Assembly: GCF_018687495.1 (NCBI RefSeq)
Contig: NZ_CP061293.1
Coordinates: 124,001 to 188,000 of the forward strand
Direction: 5' to 3'
Length of the DNA: 64,000 nt
Origin: Polynucleobacter sp. MWH-Svant-W18
GTDB lineage: Bacteria > Pseudomonadota > Gammaproteobacteria > Burkholderiales > Burkholderiaceae
The notes under the pieces: model-generated
Databases searched by the model: none
Told to the model about the DNA's origin: nothing
The model's input: only the letters and a program-made list of their open reading frames with translations
Shown: positions 9,647-19,467 of the stretch, in pieces
Position numbering within the stretch: the first letter of the stretch is position 1
Layout of the letters: every line of letters begins with the position of its first letter
Program-made: the position numbers and the translations under genes

Positions 9647-10213
9647 TTATTTAGTTTGTAAAAAATTCTTTAGCAGGGCATGGCCATGCTCAGAAAGAAT
9701 AGATTCAGGGTGAAATTGCACGCCTTCCACTGCAAGTTCACGGTGACGTACTCCCATAATCTCGCCATCAGAAGAGGTAGCTGTTACTTCCAACATAGCC
9801 GGCAAAGAGCTTTTCTCAATGGCCAGTGAATGATAGCGAGTGACCTTAAATGGATCAGGCAGGTTTTGGAAAACACCCACACCAGTGTGATGAATAAAGT
9901 CAGTCTTACCATGCATCACTTTTTGAGCACGAATGACTTTGCCGCCAAAGGCTTCACCAATAGCTTGATGACCAAGACATACTCCCAAAATTGGTATCTG
10001 TCCTGCATAGCGTTTGATGGTCTCCACTGAGATACCTGCCTCAGCTGGGCTGCACGGTCCAGGGGAGATACAGATTCTGGCAGGATTGAGTTTCGCAATC
10101 TCATCCACTGCAATTTCATCATTACGAAAGACTTTCACCTCTTCTCCTAGCTCAGCAAAATACTGCACAAGGTTATAGGTAAATGAATCGTAGTTATCAA
10201 TCATTAGGAGCAT
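9647..10213 (-). CDS. trpG: Anthranilate synthase component II, glutamine amidotransferase
   Basis: Supplies ammonia from glutamine to TrpE. The class I amidotransferase triad is present: the nucleophile cysteine in [18 protein letters not shown] near residue 80 and the His-Glu pair in [12 protein letters not shown]. The ATG chosen follows AAGGAGG by 5 bases and gives [11 protein letters not shown], the standard N-terminus, for 188 residues. This ribosome site lies inside the last codons of trpE, and the coding regions overlap by 17 bases, consistent with coupled 1:1 synthesis. Confidence 0.97.
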   Translation of the reverse strand: MLLMIDNYDSFTYNLVQYFAELGEEVKVFRNDEIAVDEIAKLNPARICISPGPCSPAEAGISVETIKRYAGQIPILGVCLGHQAIGEAFGGKVIRAQKVMHGKTDFIHHTGVGVFQNLPDPFKVTRYHSLAIEKSSLPAMLEVTATSSDGEIMGVRHRELAVEGVQFHPESILSEHGHALLKNFLQTK

Positions 10214-11702
10214 CAAGTCCTCCTTGTACTAGTTCTGCGGCAGTCAAAACTGCGCGTGCTTTAGCTTCAGTTTCTTTCCACTCAGCAGTAGGATCGGAGT
10301 CCGCGACTACACCAGCACCAGCTTGGGAATGCAGCATACCATTACGAATCACACCAGTACGAATAGCAATCGCTACATCCATATCTCCCGAGAAAGAAAG
10401 ATAGCCTACTGCACCACCATAAACTCCGCGCTTTACAATTTCCATCTCATCAATGATTTCCATGGCACGAATTTTTGGTGCGCCGGAGAGTGTCCCCGCT
10501 GGGAAAGTTGCTCGTAACACGTCCATATTGCTCATATTATCGAGAAGATCACCCTCTACAGAGCTCACAATATGTTGTACGTGGGAGTACTTCTCAATTG
10601 ACATGGAATCCGTGACTTTTACTGAGCCAGTTTTTGCGATTCTGCCAACATCATTACGGGCAAGGTCAATCAGCATCACGTGCTCAGCGATTTCCTTAGG
10701 GTCGGCTAAGAGCTCTTTAGCAAGACGTTCATCTTCTTCAGGATTGGCACCCCGTGGACGTGTCCCAGCTAAAGGACGAATGGTCACAATCTTTTCTGCT
10801 GCACGCTTTTCTTGTCGTACCAAAATTTCTGGAGAGGAGCCCACAATCTGCATATCTCCAAAGTCATAGAAATACATATAGGGCGAGGGATTTAGGGAGC
10901 GAAGTGCTCTATAGAGGGCTAATGGTGACTCAGTAAAGGGTTTACTAATGCGTTGACCAATGACCACTTGCATGCAGTCGCCAGCCAAAATATATTCTTT
11001 GGTTTTGCGGACTGCATCTTCAAAATCAGCCGCCTTAAATTTGCGAAGCAATTCTGTTTTGGTGCTTGGCAATGATGCCGGCATATTAGCTTGCTTGCCG
11101 AGGCAAGCAAGCAATTCTTTTAAGCGCTGCTGCGCCTTGTCAAAACTATCAGGAATACTAGGGTCCGCATAGACAATCAAATAAATTTTGCCAGCCACGT
11201 TGTCGATCACTGCAAGTTCTTCAGTCAACATCAATTGGATATCAGGAACACCCAGTTCGTCAGGTAAAGCATGTGTAGCTAAGCGTGCTTCAATATAGCG
11301 AACGGTATCGTAACCAAAGTAGCCAGCAAGACCACCGCAAAAACGGGGCAAGCCTGGTTGAAGAGCAACTTTAAAACGCTTGAAATAGGCATCAACAAAA
11401 TCCAGTGGATTATCAGTATTACTCTCAACCACTTTTCCATCGGTAAGTACTTCGTTCAGAGGTGCTATTGGCGTACCAACTGTTCTGAGGATGGTTCTTG
11501 CAGGTAGACCAATAAAAGAGAAGCGACCAAAGCGCTCGCCACCCAAAACTGACTCTAGTAGATAAGTATTTTTTGTCCCAAAGGCCTGGCTGAGCTTGAC
11601 GTAGAGCGATAGAGGTGTTTCTAAATCGGCAAGCACTTCTTTGACTAGAGGAATGCGATTGAAGCCCTGTTGGGCTAAGGCATTAAATTCTTCAAGCTGC
11701 AT
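10197..11702 (-). CDS. trpE: Anthranilate synthase component I
   Basis: Makes anthranilate from chorismate with TrpG. The 501-residue protein carries the feedback-inhibition motif LLES within the segment starting [14 protein letters not shown], predicting tryptophan sensitivity. Catalytic-domain motifs include [27 protein letters not shown] and [18 protein letters not shown]. The start codon overlaps the rpe stop (TAATG), so trpE is translated directly after ribulose-phosphate epimerase. There is no space for a tryptophan attenuator between rpe and trpE. Confidence 0.97.
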   Translation of the reverse strand: MQLEEFNALAQQGFNRIPLVKEVLADLETPLSLYVKLSQAFGTKNTYLLESVLGGERFGRFSFIGLPARTILRTVGTPIAPLNEVLTDGKVVESNTDNPLDFVDAYFKRFKVALQPGLPRFCGGLAGYFGYDTVRYIEARLATHALPDELGVPDIQLMLTEELAVIDNVAGKIYLIVYADPSIPDSFDKAQQRLKELLACLGKQANMPASLPSTKTELLRKFKAADFEDAVRKTKEYILAGDCMQVVIGQRISKPFTESPLALYRALRSLNPSPYMYFYDFGDMQIVGSSPEILVRQEKRAAEKIVTIRPLAGTRPRGANPEEDERLAKELLADPKEIAEHVMLIDLARNDVGRIAKTGSVKVTDSMSIEKYSHVQHIVSSVEGDLLDNMSNMDVLRATFPAGTLSGAPKIRAMEIIDEMEIVKRGVYGGAVGYLSFSGDMDVAIAIRTGVIRNGMLHSQAGAGVVADSDPTAEWKETEAKARAVLTAAELVQGGLDAPND

Positions 11703-12427
11703 TAGGCTTTTCCTAACTTACCTAATTCTGAGTGCATTGCTTCAATGACTTTTGCGTAATTCTCTTTACCAAAAATTGCAGAGCCTGCAACAAAAGTATC
11801 TGCACCTGCTTGTGCAACTTGGCCAATGTTATCCACCTTAATGCCACCATCGACTTCAAGACGAATGTGGCGCCCAGTTTCAGCTTGATAGCGGTCGAGA
11901 CGTTCGCGCACTTGTGCGATCTTATGAAGGGTACTCGGAATAAATGATTGCCCGCCAAAGCCAGGGTTGACTGACATCAGAAGCACTAGGTCAAGTAATT
12001 CCAAAGTGTGATCTAAATGATCAAGTGGAGTTGCGGGATTTAATACAAGACCCGCTTGGCAACCTTGATCACGAATAAGGTTCAGCGTGCGATTTACATG
12101 AGGACTGGCCTCGGGATGAAAGCTAATTAAATTTGCCCCCGCTTTTGCAAAATCAGGAACGATGCGATCTACAGGTTCAATCATTAAATGCACATCGATC
12201 ACAGCGGGTTTGCCATTTTTAGTAGCATGTGGGCGGATAGCCTCGCAAACCAATGGGCCAATAGTCAAATTGGGAACGTAATGGTTATCCATCACATCAA
12301 AGTGAATCCAATCGGCACCAGCCAGCAAAACGTCTTGGACCTCTTTGCCTAGGCAGGCAAAATCCGCCGACAAAATGGATGGGGCTATAACAAATTGGCT
12401 ATTTAAGGATGAATTTTGGCTTTCCAT
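11702..12427 (-). CDS. rpe: Ribulose-phosphate 3-epimerase
   Basis: Interconverts ribulose-5-phosphate and xylulose-5-phosphate in the pentose phosphate and Calvin pathways. The 241-residue TIM barrel shows [31 protein letters not shown] (metal-binding His and Asp), [13 protein letters not shown] segment and [12 protein letters not shown], and ends with EVDGGI and the phosphate loop. It is the first gene of the trp operon. The start is the ATG giving MESQNSS; no ribosome site precedes it and TAGAAT ends 6 bases upstream. In Burkholderia a phosphoglycolate phosphatase (gph) usually sits between rpe and trpE; none is here. Confidence 0.96.
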   Translation of the reverse strand: MESQNSSLNSQFVIAPSILSADFACLGKEVQDVLLAGADWIHFDVMDNHYVPNLTIGPLVCEAIRPHATKNGKPAVIDVHLMIEPVDRIVPDFAKAGANLISFHPEASPHVNRTLNLIRDQGCQAGLVLNPATPLDHLDHTLELLDLVLLMSVNPGFGGQSFIPSTLHKIAQVRERLDRYQAETGRHIRLEVDGGIKVDNIGQVAQAGADTFVAGSAIFGKENYAKVIEAMHSELGKLGKA

Positions 12428-12433
12428 CCCTAG

Positions 12434-12439
12434 ATTCTA
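12434..12439 (-). promoter_or_regulatory. Candidate -10 box of the rpe-trp operon (TAGAAT)
   Basis: TAGAAT (5 of 6) ends 6 bases before the rpe ATG. It would be the promoter for rpe-trpEGDC. There is no clear -35 and no Shine-Dalgarno site. Confidence 0.42.
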
Positions 12440-12476
12440 GCTTGCAGTTGGCCTTGGGATGGAGCAGAATTCGATC

Positions 12477-12851
12477 ATGAATCCCCATGAAATGAGTATT
12501 ACGGTCAAAGCCCAGTACCTTCCTGAGCAATCTGACCCCGATAACCGCCAATTTGCCTTTGCCTATACGGTCACTATCCGAAATACTGGTACAGCCAGTA
12601 TTCAGTTAATTGCCCGCCATTGGCTCATTACGGATGGTGATAATGATGTCCAAGAGGTTCGTGGCTTGGGTGTGGTTGGGCAGCAGCCTTTATTGCGGGG
12701 TGGAGAGCAATTTGAGTACACCAGTTGGGCAACATTGCCAACACCAGCTGGAACGATGCGTGGAGAGTATTTTTGTGTAACGGAAGAGGCACAGTTTTTT
12801 CAGGCACCCATTCCTGAATTTGCCCTTGTGATGCCTCGCACGCTACATTAG
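12477..12851 (+). CDS. apaG: ApaG protein
   Basis: A single-domain immunoglobulin-like beta-sandwich protein. ApaG is linked to divalent cation and dinucleoside polyphosphate metabolism in enterics, but its biochemical role is unresolved. The 124-residue protein includes FAYTVTIRNTG, ARHWLITDGDNDVQEVRGLGVVGQQP and GTMRGEYFC, all hallmark ApaG segments. I chose the ATG at 12477 because it gives the usual length; an earlier in-frame ATG at 12459 adds six residues. It is divergent from rpe. Confidence 0.94.
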   Translation: MNPHEMSITVKAQYLPEQSDPDNRQFAFAYTVTIRNTGTASIQLIARHWLITDGDNDVQEVRGLGVVGQQPLLRGGEQFEYTSWATLPTPAGTMRGEYFCVTEEAQFFQAPIPEFALVMPRTLH

Positions 12852-12864
12852 CAGCGTATAAAAA

Positions 12865-12978
12865 CTATTTTTTGCCCTTGCCAGTCCAAAGGACAATAAA
12901 TAACAAGAGTCCCAAGGCAATAGCGCCTTCAATCACAAAAAGCAGCATGGGGTATTCATCGAGTAAATTGGCAATCAT
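12865..12978 (-). CDS. Putative 37-residue single-helix membrane peptide
   Basis: An open frame of 37 codons that nearly fills the gap between apaG and mltA on the opposite strand. The product begins MIANLLDEYP, has one strong membrane helix (about residues 11-31, rich in Leu, Ile and Val) and ends in a basic tail WTGKGKK. This is a typical layout for a small inner-membrane protein. Its ATG shares the palindrome TCATGA with the ATG chosen for mltA, so the two cannot both have full upstream leaders. An internal ATG at codon 11 is an alternative. No ribosome site is obvious. Not recognised as a known family. Confidence 0.45.
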   Translation of the reverse strand: MIANLLDEYPMLLFVIEGAIALGLLLFIVLWTGKGKK

Positions 12979-14107
12979 GATTTCTAAATGTAAATTATTT
13001 CCAGCAAGTGTATTCGCAATTTTGATTGCTGCCTTGATCGCTGGCTGTTCAACACCCCCGACTCGTGGAACGGGTTATCGCTCCGGCGGATCGGGTGGTC
13101 CCCCAAGCACTTACAGTTCTTCGATTGCGACCTTTAGTGCAGTTTCATGGCAAGCTGTGCCGGGGTGGCAGGAAGATGATCTATTGCAAGCTTGGCCTGC
13201 ATGGCTCAGAAGTTGCGACGCCCTACGTAAGCGTGGTGGCGAAGTGAATTGGCGGCAGGCCTGCTCCCAGACTACTAATGTAGCTAGTCGTGATACGCGA
13301 GCTATCCGTCAATATTTCGAAAGCAATTTTCAGGCTTATGAAATTCGCAATAGCGCTGGAAGTGAAACCGGTTTAATTACAGGCTACTACGAGCCTTTAA
13401 TGGAGGGTTCTCAAACTCGTACAAGTACTTATACCGTCCCGCTATATGCCTATCCCAATGCCTGGAAAAAATCTCGACCAAATCCTGGCCCAACCCGTGC
13501 AGAGCTGATGAGCTCAGGGATTCTTCAGGGTTCAGAAATTGCTTGGGTTCAAGACCCAGTAGCAGCAGCCTCTTTGCAAATTCAGGGGTCTGGAAAGATT
13601 CGCTTACCAGATGGCCGCATCATGAGATTGGGGTTTGCAGGAACCAATGAGCAGCCCTTCAAATCTTCAGCGCAGTGGTTACTAGATCGCAAGGAAATTA
13701 CGCGCAGTGAAGCAACAATGCAAGGCATTTCTCAATGGGCTAAACGCAACCCAGATCGTGTCAATGAAATGCTCAATGCCAACCCTCGCTTTGTGTTCTT
13801 TAAAGAGTTGCCAAGTAGCATGGATGAGAATTTAGGTCCCATAGGCGCGCTAGGCGTTCCTTTAACTAGCGAGCGCAGCATAGCAGTAGATTTGCAAGCG
13901 ATGCCATTAGGAGCGCCTGTATTCTTATCCACTACAAAACCTTTAAGTAATCAGACCTTGCAAAAATTAGTCATGGCGCAAGATACAGGTAAGGCCATTG
14001 TCGGGGGCGTTAGGGCTGACTATTATTGGGGTTCTGGGGAGTCTGCTGGAGAAATTGCTGGCCGTATGAAACAAAATGGCAAGATGTGGTTATTGTTACC
14101 GCGTTAA
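12977..14107 (+). CDS. mltA: Membrane-bound lytic murein transglycosylase A (lipoprotein)
   Basis: Cleaves peptidoglycan between MurNAc and GlcNAc with 1,6-anhydro ring formation, anchored in the outer membrane. The 376-residue protein starts with a lipoprotein signal whose lipobox ends in LIAGC (Cys24). The MltA barrel contains GLITGYYEPLMEGS and VPLYAYP, and the 3D domain includes DLQAMPLGAPVFLS, MAQDTGKAIVGGVRADYYWG, with conserved catalytic aspartates. I chose the ATG that opens the signal peptide; earlier in-frame starts would put about 35 polar residues in front of it. Confidence 0.93.
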   Translation: MISKCKLFPASVFAILIAALIAGCSTPPTRGTGYRSGGSGGPPSTYSSSIATFSAVSWQAVPGWQEDDLLQAWPAWLRSCDALRKRGGEVNWRQACSQTTNVASRDTRAIRQYFESNFQAYEIRNSAGSETGLITGYYEPLMEGSQTRTSTYTVPLYAYPNAWKKSRPNPGPTRAELMSSGILQGSEIAWVQDPVAAASLQIQGSGKIRLPDGRIMRLGFAGTNEQPFKSSAQWLLDRKEITRSEATMQGISQWAKRNPDRVNEMLNANPRFVFFKELPSSMDENLGPIGALGVPLTSERSIAVDLQAMPLGAPVFLSTTKPLSNQTLQKLVMAQDTGKAIVGGVRADYYWGSGESAGEIAGRMKQNGKMWLLLPR

Positions 14108-14135
14108 TTAATGGATCTTAAATAGAAAGAAATTG

Positions 14136-14912
14136 ATGAGCTACAAAACAATTTTGACAGAAGTAGAGGGCAAGATTGCCATGGTTACCTTAAATCGCCC
14201 CGAGGTTCTCAATGCGCTAAATGATCAATTAATGGACGAGCTTGGCGCGGCATTGCTGAGTTTTGATGCAGATGACAATATTGGTTGCATCATTGTGACT
14301 GGTAGTGAAAAAGCATTTGCTGCTGGCGCAGATATTGCATCCATGGCGAAGTATGGTTTAAAGGATGTTTATCGTGATGATTTCATCACCCGCAATTGGG
14401 AAACCATTCGAAAAGTTCGTAAACCAGTAATTGCGGCCGTCTCTGGTTATGCGCTTGGTGGGGGCTGTGAGTTGGCCATGATGTGCGACACCATCATGGC
14501 GGCAGATAATGCCAAGTTTGCCCAGCCAGAAGTAAAGCTTGGCATTATTCCAGGGGCTGGCGGGACACAACGTTTACCACGTGCGATCTCTAAAGCGAAA
14601 GCCATGGATTTGGCTTTAACTGGCCGCATGATGGATGCTGCAGAGGCTGAGCGCTCAGGTTTAGTAGCGAGAGTATTTCCTAAAGCTGAACTATTAAAAG
14701 AAGTCAAAGCCATCGCCAAAGAGATTGCTGACATGCCTTTGCTAACTGCGATGATGGTGAAAGAGGCTGTGAATACAGCTTATGAAACAACTCTCTCCGA
14801 AGGAATCCATTTTGAGCGTCGTTTATTCCATGCTTGCTTTGGAACGAATGATCAAAAAGAGGGAATGGCAGCCTTCATGGAAAAACGCCCTGCGAAATTT
14901 ACCAATTCTTAA
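14136..14912 (+). CDS. Enoyl-CoA hydratase
   Basis: A crotonase-fold enzyme that hydrates 2-trans-enoyl-CoA in fatty-acid or short-chain acyl-CoA degradation. The 258 residues show the oxyanion-hole segment [13 protein letters not shown] and both catalytic glutamates, one in [11 protein letters not shown] and one in [21 protein letters not shown]. Strong similarity to mitochondrial short-chain hydratase in these segments supports true hydratase activity over other crotonase functions. No other beta-oxidation genes are adjacent. The ATG used follows an in-frame TTG by one codon. Confidence 0.92.
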   Translation: MSYKTILTEVEGKIAMVTLNRPEVLNALNDQLMDELGAALLSFDADDNIGCIIVTGSEKAFAAGADIASMAKYGLKDVYRDDFITRNWETIRKVRKPVIAAVSGYALGGGCELAMMCDTIMAADNAKFAQPEVKLGIIPGAGGTQRLPRAISKAKAMDLALTGRMMDAAEAERSGLVARVFPKAELLKEVKAIAKEIADMPLLTAMMVKEAVNTAYETTLSEGIHFERRLFHACFGTNDQKEGMAAFMEKRPAKFTNS

Positions 14913-14919
14913 GAATGGA

Positions 14920-16113
14920 TTATTTGTCTAGATAGCGCTGAGCTAGTTTGACCCAATAGCTCACGCCGATCGGAATTAAAGCGTCATTGAAGTCATAAGA
15001 GGGATTGTGTAGATGGCATGGTCCCATGCCATGCCCTACAGAGCGGTGATCCCCATCACCATTACCCAGAAACACATAGCATCCAGGCTTTTCAAGCAAC
15101 ATAAATGCAAAATCTTCTGCGCCCATAGTGGGGTCAATTGCTGTATCGACATTTTGCTTGCCCACTAATTCGCTCATCACTTCACTGGCAAATTCGACTT
15201 CAGCCTCATGATTGATTAGTGGTGGATAGTTTCGAGAAAAGATGATTTCTGCCTGGCAATCGAATGCGGTCGCAACATTATGGGAAATTTCTCGCAAGCG
15301 CTCTTCCATTAAATCGAGCACTTCAAGCGTAAAGGTTCTAATCGTGCCGCCAATGAAGGCACTATCCGGAATCACATTGCTAGTCTCGCCCGCATGAAAT
15401 TGCGTCACTGATAGCACTGCGGCATCAACAGGGCGCTTGTTACGGGTGATGATGCTCTGTAATGCTAGTACTACTTGTGCGCCAGTGAGCACTGGGTCGG
15501 CACTATTGTGAGGAAGTGCGGCATGACCACCTTTGCCGGTGATAGTAATTTCAAAAGAATTGCTTGAGGCCATCATGGGGCCTGCTGTCACGCCAAAGTG
15601 ACCTGCGGCTAAGCCCGGCCAGTTATGCAAACCAAAGACAGCATCGCAAGGAAATTGCTTAAAGAGTCCATCTTTGATCATTTCATTTGCACCAGCACCA
15701 CCTTCTTCGGCGGGTTGGAAAATAAAAATGATGCTCCCCTTGAAGTCTCGGTGATTAGAAAGATATTGCGCAGCACCCAAAAGCATTGCAGTGTGACCAT
15801 CATGTCCACAAGCATGCATCTTTCCAGCATTACGGGATGCGTGTGCAAAATTATTGTGCTCTTGTAAGGGCAGCGCATCCATATCAGCGCGCAAACCAAT
15901 CATCTTGCCCGGGCCTAAGTCGCCATCTAAGCGACCCACGACACCGGTTTTCCCCATACCGCGGTAAACGGATATACCCCAGCTTGATAGCGCTTCAGCT
16001 ACGAGATCAGCCGTGCGGTTCTCTTCGAAACGCAATTCTGGATGAGCATGAATATTGCGACGAATGTCTTGGATAGATTCTGCAGAATCCAGGATTTCAG
16101 GGAGTAAATGCAT
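14920..16113 (-). CDS. M20 family amidohydrolase (hippurate hydrolase/IAA-amino acid hydrolase type)
   Basis: A dinuclear-metal amidohydrolase that releases amino acids from N-acyl conjugates. The 397-residue protein begins with RRNIHAHPELRFEE and carries the metal-binding HACGHDGHTAML near residue 102, FIFQPAEEGGAGA (catalytic and metal glutamates) near residue 135, and a dimerisation domain around 190-300. The substrate cannot be inferred. It converges on the enoyl-CoA hydratase and lies downstream of bioD; a TAAGAT ends 6 bases before its ATG. Confidence 0.92.
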   Translation of the reverse strand: MHLLPEILDSAESIQDIRRNIHAHPELRFEENRTADLVAEALSSWGISVYRGMGKTGVVGRLDGDLGPGKMIGLRADMDALPLQEHNNFAHASRNAGKMHACGHDGHTAMLLGAAQYLSNHRDFKGSIIFIFQPAEEGGAGANEMIKDGLFKQFPCDAVFGLHNWPGLAAGHFGVTAGPMMASSNSFEITITGKGGHAALPHNSADPVLTGAQVVLALQSIITRNKRPVDAAVLSVTQFHAGETSNVIPDSAFIGGTIRTFTLEVLDLMEERLREISHNVATAFDCQAEIIFSRNYPPLINHEAEVEFASEVMSELVGKQNVDTAIDPTMGAEDFAFMLLEKPGCYVFLGNGDGDHRSVGHGMGPCHLHNPSYDFNDALIPIGVSYWVKLAQRYLDK

Positions 16114-16172
16114 GCCTTCATCTTATCTGAAAGTCATTCCGCATGCACCTTTACACCGCTGTAAGGATGAAT

Positions 16173-16892
16173 TTAAGGTGCTGGCAATCGAATATGCTGT
16201 GCTGCAAAATTAAGGGCTTCAATAGAGTAGGGTTGATTTTGTAGCTTTTGAAGATCTTTAGGTAATGTCGGAATGTGTCCTAAAAAAGGAGCGTGAATTC
16301 TAGATTGCAAGGTTTGAATATTTTCATTTAAGAACGGCATTTCAATTAATGGAGAATTTGCAATCCAACCAGCAATTGTTAATTTGCGAGATTGGATTGC
16401 CTCTAGAGTGAGCAGTGCGTGATTGATACAACCCAACTTCATGCCGACCACCAAAATGACTGGGAAACCAAGCTGCTGGGCAAAATCACCAAGATCCTCT
16501 TGATCATTGATCGGAGTTAAGAGCCCACCTGCACCCTCGACGACAACATAATCACATTGCTTTTGAACGACATGAAGCGCTTGCATGATGGTTTGCATCT
16601 CCAGCCGCAAGTTATCTTTAGCGGCCACTAAATGTGGGGCAGCGGGGGCATCCAGCACGTAAGGGCACAAAGTTAGATCACCTGGGGATAGCCTAGAGGC
16701 TAATCGAAGCGTTTCTAAATCTTCATTCAGAACTTGGCCATTTGAGTTTTTGAAGGTTCCTGCAACAACAGGCTTAAATCCAATTGCGTTAATGCCCTGA
16801 TCACGCAGCTTCACAATGAGCGCGCCACTCACCAGGGTTTTGCCAACCTCCGTATCAGACCCAGTTACGAAAAAATTCATGCGATTACTCAT
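16173..16892 (-). CDS. bioD: Dethiobiotin synthetase
   Basis: ATP-dependent closure of the ureido ring of dethiobiotin. The 239 residues include the P-loop FFVTGSDTEVGKTLVSG at the N-terminus, FKPVVAGT, and VEGAGGLLTPIND near residue 120. The start ATG overlaps the bioF stop (ATGA), the last link of the translationally coupled bioA-bioF-bioD operon. No bioC or bioH is present in the window. Confidence 0.95.
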   Translation of the reverse strand: MSNRMNFFVTGSDTEVGKTLVSGALIVKLRDQGINAIGFKPVVAGTFKNSNGQVLNEDLETLRLASRLSPGDLTLCPYVLDAPAAPHLVAAKDNLRLEMQTIMQALHVVQKQCDYVVVEGAGGLLTPINDQEDLGDFAQQLGFPVILVVGMKLGCINHALLTLEAIQSRKLTIAGWIANSPLIEMPFLNENIQTLQSRIHAPFLGHIPTLPKDLQKLQNQPYSIEALNFAAQHIRLPAP

Positions 16893-18124
16893 GAAGATGC
16901 TTGCTCGATCACTGTTTGCTCGATTGAATTTAAAGTCTTCATGAGTTTTTGTAAATCTTCAAGACTGTGATTAGCTGAAAAGGTAATACGTAAGCGCGCA
17001 CTACCAACCGGAACGGTTGGCGGACGTATTGCTGGAATCCAATAACCCGCTTCATCTAGCAATTTAGCTGCCAGTAGTGCATTGGCATTGCTACCAAGAA
17101 CGACAGGTTGAATCGGCGTGCAAGATGGAACTTTTTGCCAGCTTGTGAACACCATTTCGTCTCGCCACATGTTGATTAATTGGCTTAGTTGGGTACGGCG
17201 TCGAGCACCTTCATCACTCTCAATAATTTCTAGGCTCTTTAGTAGGGCATGTGCAATGGCTGGCGGAGTTGCAGTGCTGTAAATATAGGGACGCCCTTTT
17301 TGTATCAGCCACTCTATAAAGGTGTCTTGAGCGCAAATGAATGCTCCACTGACGCCCGCAGCCTTACCTAGGGTGCCAATATAAATAATTCGATCGGAAT
17401 GAATATTTTCCTGCTCCAAAATGCCGTGACCAGATTTACCTAGCACTCCAAAGCCATGCGCATCATCCACTAAGAGCAGAGCATCGTATTGCTCGGCAAT
17501 TTTCAGCAGCTCTCTAACTGGTGCGAGGTCTCCATCCATACTAAAAACACCATCCGTTACGATGAGTTTTAGCGCCTTACTGTCTAGACTGAGTTGCTCA
17601 ATCAGAGAGCTAAGGTCAGTGTGATCAAACAAGCTAACACTTGCGCTCGACTGAGCGCTTGCAAGGCGGACGCCATCAATCAAAGAGGCGTGATTGAGTT
17701 TGGCAGAGTAAATGCTCGCACCCTTTGGGGGTGCAAGTCGAATCAGGCCTGTAATTGCAGCAAGATTGGCTAAGTATCCAGTGCTAAAAAATAAGGCACG
17801 GGCTTGAGGAATATGCTCTTTTTGAAAAGTAGCTAATTTGTCTTCTAGTAATGCATGGGCAGCACTATGGCCACTAATTAAATGAGATGCGCCACTACCA
17901 ACCCCATATTTTTCGGCGCCCTGCGCTAGCGTTTTTATAAGCTCGGGGTGGTTGGCAAGGCCTAAATAATCATTGCTACAAAATGCTTTAAGCTTCCTGT
18001 CGCCAACGATGGCATTGACATCACAAGGCGATTGAGTAGCACGTAAAGTGCGCTTTAGAAGTCGCGAGTCCAGCTCTTCAATCTGTTCTTGAGCCAGGTT
18101 TAGGGCTGTAAATACTTTTTTCAT
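16889..18124 (-). CDS. bioF: 8-amino-7-oxononanoate synthase
   Basis: PLP-dependent condensation of pimeloyl thioester with alanine. The 411-residue alpha-oxoamine synthase contains FCSNDYLGLANHPELI near residue 49, GSGASHLISGH, VDDAHGFGVLG, and the PLP-lysine segment IYIGTLGKAAGVSGAFI near residue 250. It overlaps both bioA and bioD by 4 bases. Slightly longer than E. coli BioF (384), with the difference mostly in the N-terminal and C-terminal ends. Confidence 0.95.
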   Translation of the reverse strand: MKKVFTALNLAQEQIEELDSRLLKRTLRATQSPCDVNAIVGDRKLKAFCSNDYLGLANHPELIKTLAQGAEKYGVGSGASHLISGHSAAHALLEDKLATFQKEHIPQARALFFSTGYLANLAAITGLIRLAPPKGASIYSAKLNHASLIDGVRLASAQSSASVSLFDHTDLSSLIEQLSLDSKALKLIVTDGVFSMDGDLAPVRELLKIAEQYDALLLVDDAHGFGVLGKSGHGILEQENIHSDRIIYIGTLGKAAGVSGAFICAQDTFIEWLIQKGRPYIYSTATPPAIAHALLKSLEIIESDEGARRRTQLSQLINMWRDEMVFTSWQKVPSCTPIQPVVLGSNANALLAAKLLDEAGYWIPAIRPPTVPVGSARLRITFSANHSLEDLQKLMKTLNSIEQTVIEQASS

Positions 18125-19467
18125 GCGAGAGTTTTCTCCAGCGCACTTTGAACTGCAGCACCCATTTGCTTTGTCTCGTCAGCAGACAAGATATAGGGCG
18201 GCATGACATAAATCGTATTGCCAATGGGTCTAATCAAAATGCCCTGAGTTAAGCCATTCGCAAACATCTCACGTGCAAAGAGGCTTGGGTTTTTGATGGC
18301 AGAAGTTTTGACATCAAAAGCCAAAATCATTCCTTGTTGGCGCCAATGCTCGATACGAGAATCTGCTTTTGCCCATGTAAAAGCATTTGCTAAATCTTGC
18401 GAGCGAAGACTATTTTTTTCTAAAACATGTTCAGTTTTAAAAATCTTTAAGCAAGCTAGAGCTGCAGCACAAGCTAATGGATTTCCAGTGTAAGAGTGGG
18501 AGTGAAGAAAGCCCTGTTGTGTTTGGTCGCTATAAAAAGCGCGATAGATAGAATCCGAAGTGAGGCAAAGAGAAAGCGGTAGATAGCCTCCGCTAATGCC
18601 TTTAGATAAGGTTAAAAAATCAGGCCAAATACCGGCATGCTCACAGGCAAAAAATCGACCGCTTCGGCCGCAGCCCACTGCAATCTCATCTGCTATCAGA
18701 TGAACTTCATAGCGATTGCATAAATCTCTTGCCAGACGAAGATATTCAGGGGAATACATAGCCATTTGCCCCGCGCATTGCACCAAGGGTTCGATAATGA
18801 TGGCAGCAATCTGTTTATGTTCTCTTTGAAGCAGTTGTTCAAGCTCACTGGCCGCATGTTGAGCAACTTGCTCTGCGCTCTCACCAATATTTGCCTTACG
18901 TGCATCAGGTGATGCAACGGTGAAAACATCCTGTAGTAGTGATCCGTAAGCCTCGCGGAAGATGGCAACGTCAGTGACTGCTAATGCCCCTAGTGTCTCT
19001 CCGTGATACCCATTTTCTAAGCAAACAAATTTTTTCTTTTGAGGTTTGCCCTTGAGTTGCCAAAAGTGGTGACTCATCTTTAAAGCAATCTCTACTGCAG
19101 AGGCACCATCAGAAGCATAGAAAGAGTGGCCTAAATTGCCGCCAGTTAGTGCGGAGAGTTTTTCAGACAACTCAACAACGGGAGCATGAGTAAAGCCTGC
19201 CAGCATCACATGCTCAATCTTTTCTAATTGATCGATGATGGCTTGATTGATTTGAGGATTGGAGTGGCCGAATAGATTTGTCCACCATGAACTAATGCAA
19301 TCAAGCAGAGCATTTCCCTGCTCATCGTAAAGCCATGCACCCTTACCTTTGCTAATCCCCACCAGAGGAAAGGATTCATGGTGTTTCATCTGAGTGCAGG
19401 GGTGCCAAACGGCAGCGAGGCTGCGATCAACGAGACTGGGTTGATTTAAATCAGAAATATCCTTCAT
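18121..19467 (-). CDS. bioA: Adenosylmethionine-8-amino-7-oxononanoate aminotransferase
   Basis: Class III PLP aminotransferase using S-adenosylmethionine as amino donor to form diaminopelargonate. The 448 residues include VWHPCTQMKHHESFPLV near residue 20, ISSWWTNLFGHSNPQI, GYHGETLGALAV, DEIAVGCGRSGRFFACEHA and the PLP lysine in LTLSKGISGGYLPLS near residue 285. First gene of bioA-bioF-bioD, divergent from bioB over about 89 bases, which must contain both promoters. I saw no convincing BirA-type operator there. Confidence 0.95.
   Translation of the reverse strand: MKDISDLNQPSLVDRSLAAVWHPCTQMKHHESFPLVGISKGKGAWLYDEQGNALLDCISSWWTNLFGHSNPQINQAIIDQLEKIEHVMLAGFTHAPVVELSEKLSALTGGNLGHSFYASDGASAVEIALKMSHHFWQLKGKPQKKKFVCLENGYHGETLGALAVTDVAIFREAYGSLLQDVFTVASPDARKANIGESAEQVAQHAASELEQLLQREHKQIAAIIIEPLVQCAGQMAMYSPEYLRLARDLCNRYEVHLIADEIAVGCGRSGRFFACEHAGIWPDFLTLSKGISGGYLPLSLCLTSDSIYRAFYSDQTQQGFLHSHSYTGNPLACAAALACLKIFKTEHVLEKNSLRSQDLANAFTWAKADSRIEHWRQQGMILAFDVKTSAIKNPSLFAREMFANGLTQGILIRPIGNTIYVMPPYILSADETKQMGAAVQSALEKTLA

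Noticed and set aside
10453..10869. 138-codon frame antisense to trpE
   Set aside because: It lies wholly within trpE, is rich in Ser/Arg/Pro as antisense shadows are, and shows no domain pattern.
12428..12476. Possible tryptophan attenuator ahead of rpe-trp
   Set aside because: The gap to the divergent apaG start is 49 bases, with no Trp-rich leader peptide and no competing hairpins.
16114..16172. Hairpin between bioD and the M20 hydrolase
   Set aside because: CCTTACA and TGTAAAGG pair imperfectly around GCGG with no T-run; too weak for a terminator call.
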